64,000 nucleotides of DNA from Tautonia sociabilis. GTDB taxonomy: Bacteria; Planctomycetota; Planctomycetia; Isosphaerales; Isosphaeraceae. Shown piece by piece: positions 27,354 to 34,882 of the stretch. Location: the NCBI RefSeq assembly GCF_003977685.1, contig NZ_RYZH01000001.1, positions 186,001-250,000 of the forward strand, given 5' to 3'. The notes under the pieces were generated by a model that had not been told where the DNA came from, did not search any database, and saw nothing but the letters and a program-made list of their open reading frames with translations. Numbering within the stretch: position 1 is the first letter of the stretch; every line of letters starts with the position of its first letter. Both the position numbers and the translations under genes were made by a program.

Positions 27354-28085
27354 ATGCCGATCCCGTCCCGAGCGGCCGCTCTCGTGGGCCTCGGCCTGGT
27401 GGGGATGCTGGGCCTGGCCGCCCGCCCGATGCTCGGCCAGCAGGCCGACTCCAAGGTCCAGCGCACCGACGCCGGCCAGCCCGCCCGCGCCACCGCCGCC
27501 ACCCTCGCCCCGGCCGTCATCGCCGGGGTCGACATGGAGCGGATCATCAACGAGTACGACCGCTACAAGGAGTCGAGCGAAAAGTTCAAGGCCGAGGCGC
27601 TGCAGAAGCAGAAGGAACTGGAGGTGATGCTCGCCGAGGCCAAGCGCCTGGCCGAGCAGCGCGACCAGTTCGGCGTCGGCACGCCCGACTACCAGAAGTA
27701 CAGCGACCTGCTCGCCGACGCCCAGGCCAAGTTCGAGGCCCAGAAGCAGAAGGTCGCCGCCGACTTCACCATCCGCGAATCGAACGCGGTGGCCGAAATC
27801 TACAACGACATCCGCTACGTCGTCGACTACATGGCCAAGCAGAAGGGGATCAGCTTCGTCATCCAGATCGGCAACAACGAGAAGGTCAGCGGAGAGAACC
27901 CCAACGACGTGATGGCCGCCGTCGCCCGCAACGTCGTCTACCACGACCCGTCGGCCGACATCACCGACCAGGTCATCGCCACCCTCAACGCCTTCCACAG
28001 CCGACGCAAGGCCCAGCAGGGCGCCGCCCCGGCCCCGGCCCCCGCGGCCGCCCCGGCCCAGCCCCCCGCAGGCGGCGGCAACTGA
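27354..28085 (+). CDS. OmpH/Skp-family periplasmic chaperone
   Basis: 243 aa from ATG 27354, with AGGAAGGAG 9 nt upstream. A signal peptide (PIPSRAAALVGLGLVGMLGLAARPMLG) leads to VIAGVDMERIINEYDRYKESSEKFKAEALQKQKELEVML-type long amphipathic helices with a heptad-like pattern (about residues 58-165), the coiled-coil arms of Skp. A short C-terminal beta part ends with NVVYHDPSADITDQVIATLN, and a Pro/Ala tail of about 25 residues follows. Skp holds unfolded outer-membrane proteins in the periplasm. Placement directly before lpxC-fabZ and lpxA is the common arrangement and supports an asymmetric outer membrane. Confidence 0.9.
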   Translation: MPIPSRAAALVGLGLVGMLGLAARPMLGQQADSKVQRTDAGQPARATAATLAPAVIAGVDMERIINEYDRYKESSEKFKAEALQKQKELEVMLAEAKRLAEQRDQFGVGTPDYQKYSDLLADAQAKFEAQKQKVAADFTIRESNAVAEIYNDIRYVVDYMAKQKGISFVIQIGNNEKVSGENPNDVMAAVARNVVYHDPSADITDQVIATLNAFHSRRKAQQGAAPAPAPAAAPAQPPAGGGN

Positions 28086-28102
28086 TCGAACCGCCGGCCG
28101 AA

Positions 28103-28126
28103 GGCCGGGACGACGCCGTCCCGGCC
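28103..28126 (+). terminator. 10-bp perfect hairpin between ompH-like gene and lpxC-fabZ
   Basis: GGCCGGGACG (28103-28112) pairs with 28117-28126 around a 4-nt loop, 17 nt after the stop. It may reduce read-through into lpxC-fabZ or set an mRNA end. Confidence 0.55.
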
Positions 28127-28253
28127 CGCCGTCCCGACCCGGTCCCCCCTGGACCAAACCGTGCCGAGCCGAGCCGAGCCGGTCGGACCCCCCCCGAGTC
28201 GACGCCGATCCGGAGATCGGCCCAACCAACCGATCAAGGAAGATCTCTCCCGC

Positions 28254-29606
28254 ATGACCACTCGAGGATCGCGACCGCAGCGGACGCTGGCCCGCGAGGC
28301 CGAGGTCCGGGGCATCGGCTACCTGCTCGGCTCCGATGTGACCGTCCGGTTCCGGCCCGCCGAGGCCGACTCGGGCGTGACCTTCGTCCGGGCCGACCTT
28401 CCGGGGCGCCCCTCGGTGCCGGCCCATGTCCGGTTCGTGGAGCCGAGGGAGCGCCGCACGGCGTTGCGGCGTGGAGAGGCGGTCGTCGAGATGGTTGAGC
28501 ACGTCATGGCCGCACTCGCCGGGCTCCGGATCGACAACTGCCTCGTCGAGCTGGACGCCCCTGAGACCCCCGGCATGGACGGCTCCTCCCTCGCCTTCGC
28601 CCGCGCGATCGCCTCGGCGGGGGCGATCGAGCAGGACCGGCCGAGGGAGACGCTGGTCATCGGTCAGCCGGTGAGCGTCCGAGACGGCAAGGCCACCGTC
28701 GCCGCCTATCCCGGCGACCCGGACCGGCTGGTGCTCTCCTACCAGCTCGACTACGGCGAGAGCTCCCCGATCCCCGCCCAGGCCTACTTCGCCGAGCCCT
28801 CCCCCGAGCGGTTCCTCGAGCTGATCGCCCCGGCCCGCACCTTCCTGCTCGCCGCCGAGGCCGAGGCGCTCCGGGCCGCCGGGATCGGCTCCCGCACGAG
28901 CGAGGCCGACCTACTGATCTTCGGCCCCGACGGGCCGATCGGCAACACCCTCCGCTTCCCCGACGAGTGCGCCCGCCACAAGCTGCTGGACCTGGTGGGC
29001 GACCTCGCCCTCGTCGGCAAGGACCTCGTCGGGCACGTCGTCGCTCACCGCTCGGGGCACACCCTGAACGCCGAGCTCGCCCGGGCGCTGCTGGCGCAGG
29101 AGTCCTCCCGCGACCCGGCGGAGGAGCCCGCCTCCTCCTCCGCTCCCGAGCCCGAGCCCCCCGCGATGGACATCAACGCGATCATGCGCCTGATGCCCCA
29201 TCGCTACCCCTTCCTGCTGCTCGACCGAGTGCTGGCGATCGAGCCGGGAAGGTCGCTGCGGGCCTTGAAGAACGTGACCTGCAACGAGCCGTTCTTCCTT
29301 GGCCACTGGCCTGGCCGCCCGGTGATGCCCGGCGTGATGATCCTGGAGGCGATGGCCCAGGCGGCCGGGATCCTCATCAGCCACCGGTTCGACCCGGATG
29401 AGCACATGGCCATGATCGCGTCGATCGACGACGTGAAGCTCCGGCGCCAGGTGGTGCCGGGGGATCAACTGCTGCTGGAGATCGACAAGTTCCGGTGCCG
29501 CTCGAGGATGGCCGAGGCCCACGGCCTGGCCCGGGTCGGCGACCAGGTGGCCGCCGAGGCCCGCCTGCGGTTCGCGGTCGTGCCGATCGGGGCGCTGGCC
29601 GCCTGA
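28254..29606 (+). CDS. LpxC-FabZ fusion: UDP-3-O-acyl-GlcNAc deacetylase / 3-hydroxyacyl-ACP dehydratase
   Basis: 450 aa from ATG 28254, AAGGAAG upstream. Residues 1 to about 285 are LpxC, which removes the acetyl group in the committed step of lipid A synthesis. The zinc/catalytic parts are present: VEHVMAALAG with Glu82-His83, the threonine in ARTF, ECARHKLLDLVGDLALVG (His, Lys, Asp, Asp) and HRSGHTLNAEL (His). The usual GVGLHSG near the start reads GIGYLLG. Residues about 305-450 are FabZ, with PHRYPFLLLDR, the histidine in FFLGHWPGRPVMPGV and the glutamate in ILEAMAQAAG. A Pro/Glu/Ser linker joins the domains. This fusion is known from Bacteroidetes, Chlamydiae relatives and planctomycetes. 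Confidence 0.95.
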   Translation: MTTRGSRPQRTLAREAEVRGIGYLLGSDVTVRFRPAEADSGVTFVRADLPGRPSVPAHVRFVEPRERRTALRRGEAVVEMVEHVMAALAGLRIDNCLVELDAPETPGMDGSSLAFARAIASAGAIEQDRPRETLVIGQPVSVRDGKATVAAYPGDPDRLVLSYQLDYGESSPIPAQAYFAEPSPERFLELIAPARTFLLAAEAEALRAAGIGSRTSEADLLIFGPDGPIGNTLRFPDECARHKLLDLVGDLALVGKDLVGHVVAHRSGHTLNAELARALLAQESSRDPAEEPASSSAPEPEPPAMDINAIMRLMPHRYPFLLLDRVLAIEPGRSLRALKNVTCNEPFFLGHWPGRPVMPGVMILEAMAQAAGILISHRFDPDEHMAMIASIDDVKLRRQVVPGDQLLLEIDKFRCRSRMAEAHGLARVGDQVAAEARLRFAVVPIGALAA

Positions 29607-29638
29607 CCATCCGGGACCGATTGCGGGGGGAGACGCTC

Positions 29639-30487
29639 ATGGCGATGCGGATCGCCGACACCGCGACGGTCGACCCGAGGGCCGAACTGGCCGACGGGGT
29701 CGAGGTCGGACCCTACTGCGTGATCGGGCCGGGGGCCCGGCTCGGCCCGGGGACCCGGCTGATCGCCCATGTCTGCCTGCTCGGGCCTGTCCGGCTCGGC
29801 TCCGGGAACGTCGTCTCCCCCTTCTGTGTGATCGGCGCCCCGGCGTCCGACGCCGAGGCGGCCGGTCGCGTCGAGGTCGGCGACGACAACGTCATCCGCG
29901 AAGGCTGCTCGATCGAGGCCGGCTCCGGCCCTGATGGGGAAACCCGGATCGGCTCGAGGACCCGGATCGATCCCCACGTCTCGATCGCCCGGGACGCCTG
30001 GATCGGCGACGGGGTCGCCCTCGGCGCCGGGGCCCGGATTGGCTCGAGGGCGGCGGTCGAGGCGTTCGCGGTCGTTGGCGCGGGGGCGGTCCTGCATCCG
30101 GCCGTCACGGTGGGGGAGCACTCCGACGTGACCGGCCCGGTCCGGATCGCCCGAGACGTGCCCCGGTACATGAGGATCGACGGCCCCTCGGCCCTCGTCC
30201 GCGGGGTGAACCTGATCGGCCTGTTGAGCCGAGGCTTCTCGCGGTCGGCGATCCGGGCGCTCCGGGAGGCGAGCCGGCTGCTCGACCGCGCCGGCCTCGA
30301 CCCCACCGATGCCGGCCGCCGGCTGGTCGACCGCGGGGAGATGACGCCCGAGGTGGCCCGGCTTCTTGAATCCCACCTCGCCCGGCAGGGGGGCCGGCAT
30401 GGCCGGGCCCGAGACGCCGGGCGTCGGGATCCGGGACCGGGGGGTGTGGGGAACTCGTTCCGAATGCCTCGGAAGGCGGACGAGTGA
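29639..30487 (+). CDS. LpxA-like left-handed beta-helix acyltransferase, catalytic histidine missing
   Basis: 282 aa from ATG 29639 (GGAG 7 nt upstream), 33 bp after lpxC-fabZ. Hexapeptide repeats run through residues 5-175, followed by the LpxA-specific C-terminal helices RGVNLIGLLSRGFSRSAIRALREASRLL (cf. FGVNIEGLKRRGFSREAI in E. coli), which makes it LpxA rather than another hexapeptide transferase. Aligning by eye with E. coli, HIAHDC becomes SIARDA (residues 115-120), so the general base His125 is Arg118 and His122 is Ser115; His99 and His144 and Lys76 also appear replaced, while the His160 equivalent (His153) remains. It may be a divergent or inactive LpxA. The C-terminal 35 residues are Gly/Arg-rich. 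Confidence 0.8.
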   Translation: MAMRIADTATVDPRAELADGVEVGPYCVIGPGARLGPGTRLIAHVCLLGPVRLGSGNVVSPFCVIGAPASDAEAAGRVEVGDDNVIREGCSIEAGSGPDGETRIGSRTRIDPHVSIARDAWIGDGVALGAGARIGSRAAVEAFAVVGAGAVLHPAVTVGEHSDVTGPVRIARDVPRYMRIDGPSALVRGVNLIGLLSRGFSRSAIRALREASRLLDRAGLDPTDAGRRLVDRGEMTPEVARLLESHLARQGGRHGRARDAGRRDPGPGGVGNSFRMPRKADE

Positions 30488-30492
30488 ACCTC

Positions 30493-30568
30493 GGGGAGGA
30501 TGGGGTTGGGCCGCCCCTGGAGGCGGGAGGCCCCCGCGACCCGGGGGCGACCCAACCCGATCGTCCCC
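30493..30568 (+). terminator. 25-bp imperfect stem-loop right after the lpxA-like gene
   Basis: Left arm 30493-30517 and right arm 30544-30568 pair at 22 of 25 positions (blocks of 5, 3, 8 and 6 bp with three mismatches); GGGTTGGG/CCCAACCC is the central block. The loop is 26 nt. It begins 5 nt after the stop codon. Confidence 0.6.
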
Positions 30569-30758
30569 TTCCCGACGGTCGGAGATCCACCCACCGTGGC
30601 CGGCCTCGGGAGCAAGGTCCCCGGTTCCGGCTCGAGGGGGTCGCCTGCCGGATCGGGAGATTGGGCCGATGCCGTCCGGGAGGACGGGGTCGGGGAGGCG
30701 GAGGCGAGGGACTCGGGAGGGTCGATCGCCGCGAGGCGACGATCGGGAGGAGCGGACG

Positions 30759-31913
30759 GTGACGACCAGGGATCGGTTGCGGGTGGGAGTGGTCGGCGTC
30801 GGTCATCTCGGTCGGCACCACGCCCGGATCCTCTCCGGGCTCGAGGGGGTCGAGCTGGTCGGCGTGGCCGATCTCCGGGCCGATCAGGCCCGGACGGTGG
30901 CCGAGCCGCTGGGGGCCGCCGCCTTCGCCGACTACCGGGAGCTGCTCGGGAGGGTCGACGCGGTTTCAGTCGCCGTGCCGACGACCTCCCATCGCGAGGT
31001 GGCCGGCGCCTTCCTCTCCCGGGGCATCCACGCGATGGTCGAGAAGCCGCTGGCCGCGTCGGTCCTCGAGGGCCGAGAGCTGGTCGAGCTGGCCGACCGG
31101 GCCGGCGTCGTCCTGGCGGTCGGGCACGTCGAGCGCTTCAACCCGATCTGGGAACTCTCCCGAGACCGCTGCCCTCGCCCCCGGTACATCGACGCCGAAC
31201 GGCTGGGCGTCTACACCTTCCGGTCGACCGACATCGGGGCCGTCCTGGACCTGATGATCCACGACATTGACCTGATCCTCTCGCTTGTCGGCAGCCCGGT
31301 CGTGTCGGTCTCGGCCCTGGGCACGCCGGTCTTCGGCGGCCACGAGGACCTTGCGCAGGCCCGGCTGGAATTCGAGGACGGCTGCGTGGCCGACATCGCC
31401 GCGAGCCGGGCGAGCTACCAGCCCTCTCGTCGGATGCGGCTCTGGGGGGCCGAGGGGTACGCCTCGATCGACTTCGCCAGCCGGCAGGCCACAATCGTCC
31501 GCCCCTCGGAATCCCTCCGCCGGGGAGAGATGGACCTCCGGGGGGTCGACCTCTCCCGCCCCGATGCCGTGCGCGACCACCTCTTCGGGACGGTCCTCCG
31601 GGTGGAAACCCTCGCGCCGGAGGCCCCCGCCGACCAGCTCACCGCCGAGTTGACCGACTTCGTCCGAGCGATCCGGACGGGCACCGCTCCCCGGGTCCCC
31701 GGCTCCGAGGCGCTGGACGCCCTCCGGGTGGCCGAGCAGATCCTCGCCGGCTTGCGCTCCTACCGCCTGGACGCCGGCACCGAGGTTCCCGGCGCCCCCC
31801 ACGTCCGGACCTCGGGCGCCCCGGCGACCGAGCCGAGGCCCTCGCTGGCCGGGCCGAAGCTCTGGAAGCTCCGTCCCCCCGGCGGCCCGCCGTCACGATC
31901 TCCCCGAGCCTGA
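30759..31913 (+). CDS. Gfo/Idh/MocA-family NAD(P)-dependent sugar oxidoreductase
   Basis: 384 aa from GTG 30759, with GGGAGGAG 6 nt upstream. The N-terminal Rossmann loop is VGVVGVGHLGRHHARIL and the nicotinamide-site motif is MVEKPLAAS. GHVERFNPIWE and the DLMIHDIDLILSLVG block (Asp/His) mark the C-terminal domain. The GHVERFNP signature is like that of GnnA/WlbA-type UDP-GlcNAc 3-dehydrogenases, and the position after the LpxC/LpxA genes would suit a lipid A sugar-modifying role. No aminotransferase partner (GnnB) is adjacent, so this is an inference. About 45 residues at the C-terminus are Pro-rich and unlike the family. Confidence 0.85.
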   Translation: MTTRDRLRVGVVGVGHLGRHHARILSGLEGVELVGVADLRADQARTVAEPLGAAAFADYRELLGRVDAVSVAVPTTSHREVAGAFLSRGIHAMVEKPLAASVLEGRELVELADRAGVVLAVGHVERFNPIWELSRDRCPRPRYIDAERLGVYTFRSTDIGAVLDLMIHDIDLILSLVGSPVVSVSALGTPVFGGHEDLAQARLEFEDGCVADIAASRASYQPSRRMRLWGAEGYASIDFASRQATIVRPSESLRRGEMDLRGVDLSRPDAVRDHLFGTVLRVETLAPEAPADQLTAELTDFVRAIRTGTAPRVPGSEALDALRVAEQILAGLRSYRLDAGTEVPGAPHVRTSGAPATEPRPSLAGPKLWKLRPPGGPPSRSPRA

Positions 31914-31935
31914 GGGGGGAGCGGCCCGGCCCGGC

Positions 31936-31967
31936 CTTCGGATCCTCGGTGATTCGGGGATCCGAAG
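31936..31967. terminator. Bidirectional hairpin between convergent genes
   Basis: CTTCGGATCC (31936-31945) pairs perfectly with 31958-31967 around a 12-nt loop. It lies between the Gfo/Idh/MocA stop (31913) and the rbsD stop (31968), abutting the latter. Confidence 0.65.
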
Positions 31968-32366
31968 TCAGAACGGGCTGCCGCAGAGGACCCGGAGGCT
32001 CGCGTACGGGGTGAACTCCCCGGTTCGGATGATCCCCTTGGCGTCGAGGCCCTTCTCCTTGAATTCGTGGAGGGGCTCCTCGTCGACGTCGATATCCCGG
32101 CCGATCAGGTCGAGGATCGCCTGGTACATTTCCGGGCTGTAGTCGTGGATCTCCGACGGCACGGTGACCGCCTCGATGACCAGCTCGTCGGCGATGGCCT
32201 TCAGCACGTCGAGGAACCGGGGGATGCCGGGCGTCAGGGTCAAGTCGATGACGTGACCGTCCGGCGGCAGCGGGTATCCGGCGTCGACGATGAGCAGCTC
32301 GTCCAGGTGGCCCAGCTCGGCCAGGAGCGAGCAGATCGCCGGATTGAGGATGCCGCGCTTCTTCAT
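31968..32366 (-). CDS. rbsD: RbsD/FucU-family sugar mutarotase (D-ribose pyranase)
   Basis: 132 aa from ATG 32366. The start MKKRGILNPAICSLLAELGHLDELLIVDAGYPLP is the family signature, including the catalytic histidine in AELGH; EFTPYASLRVLCGSPF near the end corresponds to the YANxxL block. RbsD interconverts pyranose and furanose forms of ribose before phosphorylation; FucU members act on fucose. No ribose transporter or kinase is adjacent. TACAAT on the minus strand at 32450-32455 may be its -10. Confidence 0.88.
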   Translation of the reverse strand: MKKRGILNPAICSLLAELGHLDELLIVDAGYPLPPDGHVIDLTLTPGIPRFLDVLKAIADELVIEAVTVPSEIHDYSPEMYQAILDLIGRDIDVDEEPLHEFKEKGLDAKGIIRTGEFTPYASLRVLCGSPF

Positions 32367-32449
32367 CGATCTCGAGACCTCGCCAATCGCACGACGCAAG
32401 TCCGCCCGGAGGAATCGAGCGGGGACGGATCCGGCCGTCGAACCGATCC

Positions 32450-32455
32450 ATTGTA
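32450..32455 (-). promoter_or_regulatory. -10-like TACAAT before rbsD
   Basis: TACAAT on the minus strand, 84 nt upstream of the rbsD start, in the context CCGCTACAATGG. No -35 resembling TTGACC is found at 16-18 bp. Confidence 0.35.
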
Positions 32456-32640
32456 GCGGTTCCGGGGCCCGGCCACTATGCCTTACATCCGGCCCGGGAG
32501 CGGCGGGAGCGGCGGAGGAGGGTCGCACCCGAGGCCGCGATCGATCATGATGGGACGGGGCTGGCCTCCCCCCTCCCGGGAGCGACCGAGGGGGGCCGAT
32601 GGGCCCCCTCGAGGCGATTCGATCCCTCCGGAGGCGCGCG

Positions 32641-34725
32641 ATGGCCGGTGCTCGGATCGACCAGTTGCGATGGGCGGCGATCGCGGCGATCATCCTCGCC
32701 GGGCTGGCCTCTCCGGGCTCCGGGCCCGGCCAGGAGGCCTCGGGACCTCCCTCGACGCTGCAGGACGCGAGGCTCCGGCGTCTCCGAGAGGCGTCCTCCT
32801 CCTGGGAGCTACGCTCCGGGCCCAGAAGGGAGGTCGTTGACGTCGTCTGCCTGGTGCCCGACGCGGCCTCCTTCCTCGAGGCGATCGCCACCTGGGACGA
32901 GTCGCACTGGTTCCCGATCCTGATTGAGGACGTTGAATACACGCCCAAGTTCCTCCGCGCCTTCCGCCCGGCCCGGGTCCTCCGCTTCCCGAGCCGGGGA
33001 CGGCCCGAGCAGGGGGATGCCCTCTGGGAGAAGGCGGCCGCCGCCGTCGGCCGGGCCTGGACCGGAGCCGATCCCACCGCCCCCCCTGGCGACCGTCCTC
33101 CCCCGCCGACGATCCGACGCCCGCCTCCGGGAGTGGTCGTCTCCAACCCCGCCGCCTCGGCCCTTCCCGGGGCCGTCGCCCTGGCCGCCGGTCGGTTCCA
33201 GCCGCTCGTCCGCTGGGAGCCTGGCCTCGGGTTCGACGAGATGCCCTCCCAGGAGGAGGCCCAGCGCCTCGCCCGGGAGCTGCAAGCGATCGTCTCCCGG
33301 GGGATCCCCGACCACGAGCGGCTCGGCGACGACTGCGACTTCCTGACCCTGGCGCTGGAACTGCCCTATCGCTACCAGGATCCTTCCGTCGCGCAGGGGG
33401 GACTCACTTGGAAACCCGGCCCGGCGGCGCTGGACGACCTGATCGGCCGGCATCTGGTGGTTCCCCAGCCCGACACGGTCCGGATCCGATGGGCCTTCAC
33501 CGGCCGGCTGCTGGGGGACGAGATCCGATCGACCTACGCCGCGATGTGCAGCCTCTTCCTCCGCCCCAGCCGGGCGGCCTTTTTCGACGGCTACGCCGAG
33601 CGGCGAGACGCCTTCGTCCCGTATCACCAGGGCCCAGCCATCGACCGCCTGGCCGGCCTCGTCGAGGTGGCCCGGCGCCCCGGCCGGAGGGAGGACCTCG
33701 ACGCCTGGCATGACGCCTTCGACCCGGTCAACCGCTCCAACCTGCTGCTCATCAGCTCGTCGGGAGGACCGGATTATTTTGATCTCTCCGGCCCGCTCCG
33801 GGGGACGACCTGGGACGTCCCCCCGTCCGAGCCCGTCGCGGTGGTCATGTACCACAGCTTCTCCGCCGCCAACCCGAGGGACCCGAACACGATCGCCGGC
33901 CGATGGCTGGCCGGCGGCGCGTTCGCGTACTTCGGCTCGGTGCACGAGCCCTACGTGCAATCGTTCCGCACGCCAACGTTGCTCGCCGACCTGCTGGCCC
34001 GGGGCCTCCCCCTCGGCGCGGCCGTCCGAATGCTTCCCGAAGAGATCCCCGCCTTCGGCAACTGCTGGCGCCTGGCCTACCTGGGCGACCCCCTCTTCCG
34101 CCTCGACCCCGAGCCTCCTCGGCGACGGCTCGAACGCTGGGCGGTTCTCGACGGCTGGAAAGCCTACGACGCCCCCGGGGCCCCGCCTCCCCCCGGCGAC
34201 CCCTTCGCCGCGATCAGCTGGGCGGTCCGCGCCACCATCGACGCCGCCCGGTCGGGAGTCGACCCCCCGGAGGAGCTGGTCTCCCTCCTCCAGAAGATCG
34301 ACCCCGACACGCTCGACGGGACGCTTCGCGAGTTCCGGGACCTGCTGCTGGCCGACTCCCTCTCCCGGCTCGACCGGCCCGACGACCTCCGCGCCGTCCT
34401 CGCCGATCGCCCGACAGGCGAGCTCTCCCCGTCGGCCCGGCGATGGCTGGAATCGGCCCAGGTTTCCTCGATCCACCGGGCCCTGGCCTCCGGAGACTGG
34501 GACCGAGCCGCGGGCACCTGGTCCGAGCTTGCCTCCTCGACGCCCCCCGGGCCGCTGCTCAAGGCGATGATCGACCGCGTCCGCCCCGCCGCCGAGGGCC
34601 GCCAGGACCGCCTCCAGGACTGGAACCGCCGCCTTCTCGCCGCGAGGAGGGGCCTCTCGGACCAGCCGGCGCTGGTGAAGATCCTCGACGAGGAGCTGGC
34701 GAAGCTCGGCGGCGACGCCGGTTGA
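32641..34725 (+). CDS. Secreted TIGR03790-like protein of unknown function
   Basis: 694 aa from ATG 32641 with GGAGG 6 nt upstream; an in-frame ATG at 32599 is also possible. A signal peptide follows (RWAAIAAIILAGLASPG). The part about residues 60-140 has an alpha/beta pattern (REVVDVVCLVPDAASFLEAIATWDESHWFPIL). Residues about 400-510 contain VVMYHSFSAAN, GRWLAGGAFAYFGSVHEPYVQ and CWRLAYLGDPLFRL, which resemble the C25/caspase-like TIGR03790 family (GG-A-YFGSV-EP and GDPLYR). A cysteine peptidase role is not shown: I see no clear His-Cys dyad. The C-terminal third is helical, TPR-like. The function is unknown. Confidence 0.7.
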   Translation: MAGARIDQLRWAAIAAIILAGLASPGSGPGQEASGPPSTLQDARLRRLREASSSWELRSGPRREVVDVVCLVPDAASFLEAIATWDESHWFPILIEDVEYTPKFLRAFRPARVLRFPSRGRPEQGDALWEKAAAAVGRAWTGADPTAPPGDRPPPPTIRRPPPGVVVSNPAASALPGAVALAAGRFQPLVRWEPGLGFDEMPSQEEAQRLARELQAIVSRGIPDHERLGDDCDFLTLALELPYRYQDPSVAQGGLTWKPGPAALDDLIGRHLVVPQPDTVRIRWAFTGRLLGDEIRSTYAAMCSLFLRPSRAAFFDGYAERRDAFVPYHQGPAIDRLAGLVEVARRPGRREDLDAWHDAFDPVNRSNLLLISSSGGPDYFDLSGPLRGTTWDVPPSEPVAVVMYHSFSAANPRDPNTIAGRWLAGGAFAYFGSVHEPYVQSFRTPTLLADLLARGLPLGAAVRMLPEEIPAFGNCWRLAYLGDPLFRLDPEPPRRRLERWAVLDGWKAYDAPGAPPPPGDPFAAISWAVRATIDAARSGVDPPEELVSLLQKIDPDTLDGTLREFRDLLLADSLSRLDRPDDLRAVLADRPTGELSPSARRWLESAQVSSIHRALASGDWDRAAGTWSELASSTPPGPLLKAMIDRVRPAAEGRQDRLQDWNRRLLAARRGLSDQPALVKILDEELAKLGGDAG

Positions 34726-34748
34726 CCGGGCACCCCCCGGGGCCGGTC
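34724..34748 (+). terminator. Hairpin at the stop of the TIGR03790-like gene
   Basis: GACCGG (34724-34729, overlapping the TGA stop) pairs with CCGGTC (34743-34748) around a 13-nt GC-rich loop. Confidence 0.4.
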
Positions 34749-34777
34749 GCCGCTCGCGGAGTTCGGGTAGGCGCCCG

Positions 34778-34796
34778 ATCCCCCCGGCGGTATAAG
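34778..34796 (+). promoter_or_regulatory. Shared 19-nt promoter-like motif, copy 3 (methyltransferase gene)
   Basis: ATCCCCCCGGCGGTATAAG, ending in the -10-like TATAAG, 86 nt before the start at 34883. Same length and layout as the copies at 7960 and 22074. Confidence 0.5.
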
Positions 34797-34882
34797 CAGG
34801 AGCCCCAACAGGGACGTTGCAGCTCGTGGGACGGGATGCCACGCACGGAGGGCGTCCGGGGCGGGAACGACGGATCGAACCC

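Noticed and set aside
28159-28180. CCGAG triplet-like tandem repeat
   Set aside because: Short low-complexity run (about three copies) expected at this GC content.
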